Assembly (NCBI GenBank): GCA_028291305.1
Contig: JAQGII010000503.1
Location: 1-10,045 of the forward strand
Direction: 5' to 3'
DNA length: 10,045 nucleotides
Origin: Caulobacteraceae bacterium
Lineage (GTDB): Bacteria > Pseudomonadota > Alphaproteobacteria > Caulobacterales > Caulobacteraceae
The number at the start of each line of letters is the position of its first letter. Position 1 is the stretch's first letter. A program made the position numbers and the translations under genes. The notes below the pieces were generated by a model. The model worked only from the letters and a program-made list of their open reading frames with translations. It was not told where the DNA came from and searched no databases. Shown piece after piece: positions 5,077 through 10,045 of the stretch.

Positions 5077-6479
5077 GACCTGTAGTCGCCGTTGATCTCG
5101 ACGTAGCGCTTGGTCAGGTCGCAGGTCCAGATGACCGCTTCGCCGCGGCCGACGCCCACGTCGACGCCGACCTCGAGCTCCGGCCGCTTCATGTAGGCCG
5201 ACATCCTGGCCTCGTCGTAGTCGGGGGCGACGGCGCCGTCCTGGGCGGCGATCAGTTTGCCGAAGCGGATCGACAGCCGCTCGCGGTTGATCGGCTCGTC
5301 GGCCCGGCCCACGGCCATGACGATGCGGCCCCAGTTGGCGTCCTCGCCGGCGAAGGCGGTCTTCACCAGCGGCGACTCGGCGATGGTGCGCGCGATCTTC
5401 CGGGCGGAAGCCGCTGATTGGGCTCCGGAAACCGAGATCTTGACGAACTTGGTGGCGCCCTCGCCGTCGCGCACCAGCTGCCAGGCCAGGTTCATCAGCA
5501 CGCTCTCCAGCTTCTCGCGGAAGTCGGCCAGGCGCCGGTCCCCCGGCCGGGCGATCCTTGCGGCCCCCGAGGCGCCCGTGGCGAACAGAAGAAGCGTGTC
5601 GTTGGTGGAGGTGTCGCCGTCCACCGTGACGCTGTTGAAGGTCTCGCGCGCGTAGAGGCTGACCAGCGCCTGTAGGGCGGCCGGGGCGATGGCGGCGTCG
5701 GTGGCGACGAAGGCCAGCATGGTCGCCATGTCCGGCGCGATCATGCCCGAACCCTTGGCGATGCCGGCGATCTTCACCGTCACCCCGTCGATCTGGGCGG
5801 TGGCGTAGGCCCCCTTGGGGAAGGTGTCCGTGGTCATGATCGCCCGGGCCGCCTCGGCCCAGGCGTCGGCATGGAGTCTGGCTTCCAGATCAGGCAGTTG
5901 CGCGGCGATCTTCGCATCGTCCAGGAGCACGCCGATGACGCCGGTGGAGGCCTGCATGACGTCCCGCTGGCGGCAGTCCAGCCGCTTGCCCGCAGCCGAC
6001 GCGACCCGGCGGACGGCGTCCGCCCCCGGCTTGCCGGTGAAGGCGTTGGCGCAGCCGGCGTTGACCACCAGCGCCCTGACGTCCTCCCCGCCGGAAGACT
6101 CCAGCTGCCGCTTGCACCAGTCCACCGGCGCCGAGCCGACCCGGTGGCGGGTGAACACGCCGGCGCAGCTGGTGCCCTCGGCGAACTTCATGACCAGCAG
6201 GTCCGGCCGGTCGTGCTTGTAGAAACCGGCCCGGCCGATGGCGATCTCCACGCCGCCGATGGCCGGGATGTCGGGAAACGGCACGGCCAGGGGCGAAACC
6301 TGGAGGCCGGGTTTGCCGGGCTCGGCCGGGTTCAGCTTCTGCGCGGCGCGCTTGATCACCAAGTTCAGCGGATCGAACGCGCGCTCCAGCGTCTGGCCGA
6401 CGATCTCGGCCGGTCCCCCGGCCCGGGAAGGCCTGGGGGCCGTGGACGGAACGGGAGCTTTGGGCGGTGTCTTCTTCAC
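5073..6479 (-). CDS. argJ: Bifunctional glutamate N-acetyltransferase / amino-acid N-acetyltransferase (ArgJ)
   Basis: ArgJ transfers the acetyl group from N-acetylornithine to glutamate, closing the cyclic arginine pathway; some forms also use acetyl-CoA. The precursor self-cleaves before a Thr nucleophile, here Ala252|Thr253 in KGSGMIAPDMATML, giving alpha and beta chains. Other hallmarks are the oxyanion-hole STG (178-180), TTDTFPK (216-222), the DGEGATK loop (338-344), GEDANWGRI (378-386) and the C-terminal CDLTKRYVEINGDYRS. The product is 468 residues, roughly 60 more than usual: a Pro/Lys/Ala-rich start followed by a probable helix (EIVGQTLERAFDPLNLVIKRAAQKL) precedes the core, which begins near VSPLAVPFP (61-69). 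The GTG start at 6479 is supported by a GTGA overlap with the PPIase stop and by AAAGGG 6 nt upstream. In-frame TTG and GTG codons at residues 40-41 are alternatives. Confidence 0.95.
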   Translation of the reverse strand: MKKTPPKAPVPSTAPRPSRAGGPAEIVGQTLERAFDPLNLVIKRAAQKLNPAEPGKPGLQVSPLAVPFPDIPAIGGVEIAIGRAGFYKHDRPDLLVMKFAEGTSCAGVFTRHRVGSAPVDWCKRQLESSGGEDVRALVVNAGCANAFTGKPGADAVRRVASAAGKRLDCRQRDVMQASTGVIGVLLDDAKIAAQLPDLEARLHADAWAEAARAIMTTDTFPKGAYATAQIDGVTVKIAGIAKGSGMIAPDMATMLAFVATDAAIAPAALQALVSLYARETFNSVTVDGDTSTNDTLLLFATGASGAARIARPGDRRLADFREKLESVLMNLAWQLVRDGEGATKFVKISVSGAQSAASARKIARTIAESPLVKTAFAGEDANWGRIVMAVGRADEPINRERLSIRFGKLIAAQDGAVAPDYDEARMSAYMKRPELEVGVDVGVGRGEAVIWTCDLTKRYVEINGDYRS

Positions 6480-7354
6480 GGCTGGCCCTTTGCGTTGGCG
6501 GCGGCGCCAGGCGGACTTGTCGGGGTCAATAGCTCAACCCGCTCCTTGGCGCGTAGGGTTTTCAGCAGGTCGCCCACCTGGGCGTAGGTCAGGAAGCGGA
6601 CGATCTGCGCCCGCGAGGCGTCCAGCGTCGGCGGCGCCTGCTGGCGCCGGTCCTCCACCTTCAGCACCACCCAGCCGCTGTCGCTCTTGAACGGGCCCAC
6701 GATCTGGCCCGGCCGGGCGCCCTTGAGGATCGCGCCATAGGCGGCCGGCATCACGTCCGCGGTGAAATAGCCGAGGTCGCCGCCGCTGGAGCGGGTTTCC
6801 GCGTCGATCGAGCGGTTGGCGGCCAGTCCCTCGAAGGAGGCGCCGCTGGAGATCTGCTTCTTGATCGAATCGGCTTCGGGCTGGCCGGCGACCACGATCT
6901 GGCGGGCGTGGAACTCCTCGCCCTGCCGTTTCAGCTTCAGCTGCTCCTGGTAGAGGGCGCGGATGGCGTTCTCGTTGACCGCGCTGTCCACCGCGCCTTC
7001 CACGACCATGTCGCCCAGGATGCGTTCGCGCGCCGCCGCCAGTCGGCGCTGGGCGCCCGGCTGGCTGTCGATGCCGCGCCGGACGGCCTCGGCGGCCAGC
7101 AGCTTCTGGTCGATGACTTCGTCCAGCACCCGCTGGAACAGGTCGGAGGAGACCTCCAGCGGCTCGCCGTCGCCGATCAGGCCCTGGGCCACCGCCTCGC
7201 GGGCGACATCGGATTTGAGGACGGGCTGGCCGTCGACCTTCGCCACCGCAGGGTCGCCGGGGGCGGACGCCATGCCGGCGCCGGGCCTGGAGCAGCCGAT
7301 CAGACCGGCGCACAGCATCAGGGCCAGGCCGACCGTCAGGGCATTCCGTCTCAT
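6476..7354 (-). CDS. Parvulin-type peptidyl-prolyl cis-trans isomerase, predicted lipoprotein
   Basis: The frame is open from 7462, but I place the start at the ATG at 7354 (292 residues) because AGGAGG lies 6 nt upstream and the product then begins with a clean lipoprotein signal: MRRNALTVGLALMLCAG followed by the lipobox Leu18-Ile-Gly-Cys21. A helical SurA/PrsA-like N-domain follows at about 35-145 (VAKVDGQPVLKSDVAREA; VLDEVIDQKLLAAEAVRRG). The parvulin domain spans about 147-236: FHARQIVV with His149, SSGGDLGYF, and VGPFKSDSGWVVLKVEDRR. It would be anchored on the periplasmic side of a membrane and assist folding of exported proteins. It is divergent from secA, a sensible functional pairing. 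Residue 22 is Ser rather than Asp, which gives no inner-membrane retention signal under the E. coli +2 rule. The stop overlaps the argJ GTG. Confidence 0.9.
   Translation of the reverse strand: MRRNALTVGLALMLCAGLIGCSRPGAGMASAPGDPAVAKVDGQPVLKSDVAREAVAQGLIGDGEPLEVSSDLFQRVLDEVIDQKLLAAEAVRRGIDSQPGAQRRLAAARERILGDMVVEGAVDSAVNENAIRALYQEQLKLKRQGEEFHARQIVVAGQPEADSIKKQISSGASFEGLAANRSIDAETRSSGGDLGYFTADVMPAAYGAILKGARPGQIVGPFKSDSGWVVLKVEDRRQQAPPTLDASRAQIVRFLTYAQVGDLLKTLRAKERVELLTPTSPPGAAANAKGQP
6486..6491 (-). promoter_or_regulatory. Shine-Dalgarno (AAAGGG) for argJ inside the PPIase 3' end
   Basis: AAAGGG lies 6 nt before the GTG at 6479. With the 4-bp stop/start overlap, it supports the long ArgJ start and therefore the unusual N-terminal extension. 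Confidence 0.65.
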
Positions 7355-7360
7355 TGCCGC

Positions 7361-7366
7361 CCTCCT
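7361..7366 (-). promoter_or_regulatory. Strong Shine-Dalgarno (AGGAGG) deciding the PPIase start
   Basis: A perfect AGGAGG stands 6 nt before the ATG at 7354. It favours the 292-residue product with its lipoprotein signal over the 328-residue reading that begins at 7462. Confidence 0.85.
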
Positions 7367-7449
7367 GCTCGCCGGCGCCCCCCCGTCTTCAGGCGATCCG
7401 GGGCGCGCCGCGGCGGCGGTCAAAGCCTTGGAGGGGAAGGGCCATCGCG

Positions 7450-7477
7450 TTGACAGGCCCAAGGCCGGTGCTTAAGT
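7450..7477 (+). promoter_or_regulatory. Candidate housekeeping promoter for secA
   Basis: TTGACAG (7450-7456) matches the -35 box closely. After 13 nt comes GCTTAAGT (7470-7477), about 5 of 7 informative positions of the Caulobacter-type -10 (GCTANAWC). Transcription would start near 7484, giving a leader of about 88 nt. It is the best promoter-like sequence in the window. Confidence 0.5.
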
Positions 7478-7571
7478 CTCGCGCGCGTGCAAGTCGAGCG
7501 GTTTTTCTGCCCGGTTCGCCCGGTATCCCGCCGTGCGCGACATGCCTTTTCACCGGACTTCTGGACCCTTC

Positions 7572-10045
7572 ATGCTCGGCCTCGCCAAAAAGATTTTCGG
7601 CTCTTCCAACGACCGCTCCGTCAAATCGATGATGGCGCGCGCCACCACCATCACCGCGCTGGAGCCCGCCTACGCCGCCCTCACCGATGACCAACTGCGC
7701 GGCAAGACAGAAGAGTTCAAGGCTCAGCTGGCCGCCGGCAAGACCCTGGACGACATCCTGCCCGACGCCTTCGCCGCGGTGCGCGAAGCCTCCAAGCGCA
7801 CCCTCGGCCAGCGCCATTACGATGTGCAGCTGGTCGGCGGCATGGTGCTGCACAAGGGCGGCATCGCCGAGATGCGGACCGGCGAAGGCAAGACCCTGGT
7901 CGCCACCGCGCCCGTCTACCTGAACGCCCTGGCCGGCAACGGCGTGCACGTCATCACCGTCAACGACTACCTGGCCACACGCGACGCCGAATGGATGGGT
8001 CAGGTCTACCGCTTCCTGGGCCTCAGCGTCGGCACCATCGTCAACGGCCTGTCCCAGGGCGAGCGCCAGCGCGCCTACGCCTCGGACATCACCTACGGCA
8101 CCAACAACGAATTCGGCTTCGATTACCTGCGCGACAACCTGGTCTATGACGCCAAGGAGATGGTCCAGCGCGGGCATAACTTCGTCATCGTCGACGAAGT
8201 GGACTCCATCCTGGTCGACGAGGCGCGCACGCCCCTGATCATCTCGGGCCCGACCGAGGACCGCTCGGAATTCTACCGGATCATCGACGGCGTCGTGAAA
8301 GAGCTGATCCAGGACCCGCTCACCTACGACCTGGACGAGAAGCAGCGCCAGGTGATGCTGAGCGAGCACGGCGCCGAGATTATCGAGGACATCCTGATGA
8401 GCGGCGGCCACCTGGCCGAGGACTCCACGGGCCTCTACGACGCGGCCAACGTGTCGGTGGTGCACCACGTCAACCAGGCGCTGCGCGCCAACAAGCTGTA
8501 CCTGCTGGACAAGGACTACATCATCAAGTCCGGCGAGATCGTGCTGATCGACGAGTTCACCGGCCGCATGATGTCCGGCCGCCGGCTGTCGGAAGGCCTG
8601 CACCAGGCCATCGAGGCCAAGGAAGGCGTCGAGGTCCAGCCCGAGAACCAGACCCTGGCTTCGGTCACCATCCAAAACTACTTCCGGCTCTATTCCAAAC
8701 TGTCGGGGATGACCGGCACCGCCTCCACCGAGGCGCAGGAGTTCCTCGACATCTACAAGATGGACGTGGTGGAGATCCCCACCAACCGGCCGATCGCGCG
8801 GATCGACGACGACGACGAGGTCTATCGCACCGCCGACGAGAAGAACCAGTCGATCATCCGGCAGATCGAAGACTGCCACCGCCGCGGCCAGCCGATCCTG
8901 GTCGGCACCGTCTCGATCGAGAAGTCCGAGACCCTGTCGGAGCTGCTCAAGGCCCACAAGCTCGAGATCGACGGCAAGACCATCGCCGGCATCCCGCACC
9001 AGGTGCTGAACGCCCGCTATCACGAGCAGGAAGCCCACATCGTCGCCGACGCGGGCGTGCCCGGCGCGGTGACCATCGCCACCAACATGGCCGGCCGCGG
9101 CACCGACATCCAGCTGGGCGGCAACGTCGAGATGCGCGTGCAGCGCTGGCGGCAGGAGCAGCGGGCCATGGGCGTCGAGGTGACGCCGGAAATGGCCATC
9201 CAGCGCACCAAGGAGCTGGAGATCGAGATCTCCGACGCCAAGCAGGCGGCGATGGCCGCCGGCGGCCTGTTCGTGCTGGGCACCGAGCGCCACGAAAGCC
9301 GCCGGATCGACAACCAGCTGCGCGGCCGGACCGGCCGCCAGGGGGACCCCGGCCACTCCAAGTTCTTCCTGTCCTGCGAGGACGACCTGCTGCGCATCTT
9401 CGCCGGCGAGCGCCTGGACGCGATCATGCGCACCTTCGGCGTGGCCGAGGGCGAGGCCATCACCCACAAGTGGCTGAACAGCGCCATCGCCACTGCCCAG
9501 AAGAAGGTCGAGCAGCGCAACTACGAGATCCGCAAGAACCTCCTGAAGTACGACGACGTCGTCAACGACCAGCGCAAGGCGGTGTTCGAGCAGCGCCAGG
9601 AGTTCATGGACACCGCGGACCTCTCGGAAATCGTCACCGAGATGCGCCGCGACACGGTGATCGACCTGGTCGACCGCTTCCTGCCGCCCAAGGCCTATGC
9701 CGAGCAGTGGGACATCGCCGGGCTGGACGAGCGGGTGCGCTCGCTGCTGGGCCTGGAGCTGCCGCTGGCGGACTGGGCGGCGGAAGAGGGCATCGCCAAC
9801 GAGGAATTCGTCGAGCGCATCACCAAGGCCTCCGACGAGCGCGCCGCCGAACGCATCGGCGCCATCGGCGAGGACTACATGCGCCAGGTGGAGAAGAACT
9901 TCCTGCTGCAGATGGTCGATCTGCAGTGGCGCGAGCACCTGATGCACCTGGACCACCTGCGCAACGTCATCGGCCTGCGCGGCTATGGTCAGCGCGACCC
10001 GCTCAACGAGTACAAGACCGAGGCCTTCTCCCTGTTCGAGACGCT
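7572..10045 (+). CDS. secA: Protein translocase ATPase SecA (partial, C-terminus beyond the right edge)
   Basis: SecA is the motor that drives unfolded preproteins through SecYEG at the inner membrane. About 824 codons are present of roughly 900-920 expected in alphaproteobacteria; the missing part is the C-terminal linker and zinc-binding tail. The start [16 protein letters not shown] is the conserved SecA N-terminus. Nucleotide-binding domain 1 has Walker A TGEGKT (103-108) and the DEVD Walker B box (208-211), followed by the preprotein-binding region. Domain 2 carries [15 protein letters not shown] and [23 protein letters not shown] (motifs V and VI). The helical scaffold and wing include [27 protein letters not shown] near the edge. 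The frame is uninterrupted. The ATG at 7572 has only a weak GGA upstream (7563-7565), but N-terminal conservation supports it over the in-frame ATG at 7542. A long minus-strand frame over this gene is a shadow. Confidence 0.98.
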   Translation, partial: MLGLAKKIFGSSNDRSVKSMMARATTITALEPAYAALTDDQLRGKTEEFKAQLAAGKTLDDILPDAFAAVREASKRTLGQRHYDVQLVGGMVLHKGGIAEMRTGEGKTLVATAPVYLNALAGNGVHVITVNDYLATRDAEWMGQVYRFLGLSVGTIVNGLSQGERQRAYASDITYGTNNEFGFDYLRDNLVYDAKEMVQRGHNFVIVDEVDSILVDEARTPLIISGPTEDRSEFYRIIDGVVKELIQDPLTYDLDEKQRQVMLSEHGAEIIEDILMSGGHLAEDSTGLYDAANVSVVHHVNQALRANKLYLLDKDYIIKSGEIVLIDEFTGRMMSGRRLSEGLHQAIEAKEGVEVQPENQTLASVTIQNYFRLYSKLSGMTGTASTEAQEFLDIYKMDVVEIPTNRPIARIDDDDEVYRTADEKNQSIIRQIEDCHRRGQPILVGTVSIEKSETLSELLKAHKLEIDGKTIAGIPHQVLNARYHEQEAHIVADAGVPGAVTIATNMAGRGTDIQLGGNVEMRVQRWRQEQRAMGVEVTPEMAIQRTKELEIEISDAKQAAMAAGGLFVLGTERHESRRIDNQLRGRTGRQGDPGHSKFFLSCEDDLLRIFAGERLDAIMRTFGVAEGEAITHKWLNSAIATAQKKVEQRNYEIRKNLLKYDDVVNDQRKAVFEQRQEFMDTADLSEIVTEMRRDTVIDLVDRFLPPKAYAEQWDIAGLDERVRSLLGLELPLADWAAEEGIANEEFVERITKASDERAAERIGAIGEDYMRQVEKNFLLQMVDLQWREHLMHLDHLRNVIGLRGYGQRDPLNEYKTEAFSLFET

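Larger units (their letters stand above)
7355..7571. other. Divergent intergenic region between the PPIase gene and secA
   Basis: These 217 bp must hold the promoters of secA (plus) and of the PPIase-argJ-mutT operon (minus). A good secA candidate is listed separately. For the minus strand I see only an isolated -35-like TTGACC (7418-7423) without a convincing -10. An in-frame ATG at 7542 could extend SecA by 10 residues, but it lacks a ribosome site. I find no riboswitch or attenuator fold, and no full CtrA site (a single TTAA at 7472-7475). Confidence 0.6.

Noticed and set aside
7355..7462. N-terminal extension of the PPIase to a start at 7462
   Set aside because: It would bury the lipoprotein signal peptide 36 residues inside the protein; a perfect AGGAGG precedes the internal ATG at 7354.
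7472..7475. Possible CtrA cell-cycle regulator site upstream of secA
   Set aside because: Only one TTAA half-site is present; the second half of TTAA-N7-TTAA is missing (GCGT at that position).
7542..7571. Ten-residue longer SecA starting at the in-frame ATG at 7542
   Set aside because: No ribosome site precedes it, and the SecA family begins with the MLG-x-AKK-x-FG residues found at 7572.
7389..9956. An 855-codon open frame on the minus strand across secA
   Set aside because: It lies antisense to an unmistakable secA, and its product is low-complexity (Val, Leu, Asp, His, Gln, Ala) with no domain. Long antisense frames are expected when a GC-rich gene has GC-biased third positions.

Overview
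The window is a GC-rich, gene-dense stretch of bacterial chromosome that reads as core housekeeping DNA from an alphaproteobacterium, most likely Caulobacterales (Caulobacter or Phenylobacterium type). This placement is inference. It rests on the very high GC content, the SecA N-terminus ([13 protein letters not shown]), an NDUFAF5-type complex I assembly methyltransferase beside comF and grxC, and a secA promoter candidate shaped like the Caulobacter housekeeping consensus. I see no phage, IS element, CRISPR array, tRNA or rRNA.

Layout. From 1 to 502 (minus) lies the N-terminal part of a TonB-like, proline-rich membrane-anchored protein that runs off the left edge. From 681 to 3428 (minus) lies a tight five-gene run, transcribed comF, grxC, nitrilase-family amidase, DUF1178 zinc-ribbon protein, MAPEG membrane protein. 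Its junctions are 37 bp, a 4-bp ATGA overlap, a 4-bp GTGA overlap and a 4-bp gap. From 3427 to 4341 (plus) lies the NDUFAF5-like methyltransferase, whose ATG overlaps the comF ATG on the opposite strand. A small orphan single-pass membrane ORF follows (about 4431-4631, plus). From 4651 to 7354 (minus) lies a second operon: a parvulin-type peptidyl-prolyl isomerase lipoprotein, argJ and mutT, joined by two GTGA overlaps. A 217-bp divergent intergenic region then leads into secA (7572 to the right edge, plus), truncated at its C-terminus by the window.

How the genes fit together. Three members of the first operon point towards glutathione or thiol metabolism: glutaredoxin, a Nit1/Nit2-like amidase of the deaminated-glutathione type, and a MAPEG protein. 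The methyltransferase homologue acts in respiratory complex I assembly. secA and the divergent PPIase lipoprotein both serve protein export and envelope folding. argJ (arginine biosynthesis) and mutT (nucleotide-pool cleaning) are co-transcribed with the PPIase, probably for expression reasons rather than a shared pathway.

No new system is obvious. The items most worth a second look are the antiparallel start-codon overlap of comF and the methyltransferase, the roughly 60-residue N-terminal extension on ArgJ, the glutathione-themed operon, the orphan membrane ORF with a hairpin upstream and a 15-bp tandem duplication at its 3' end, and the 42-codon repeat in the TonB-like protein.
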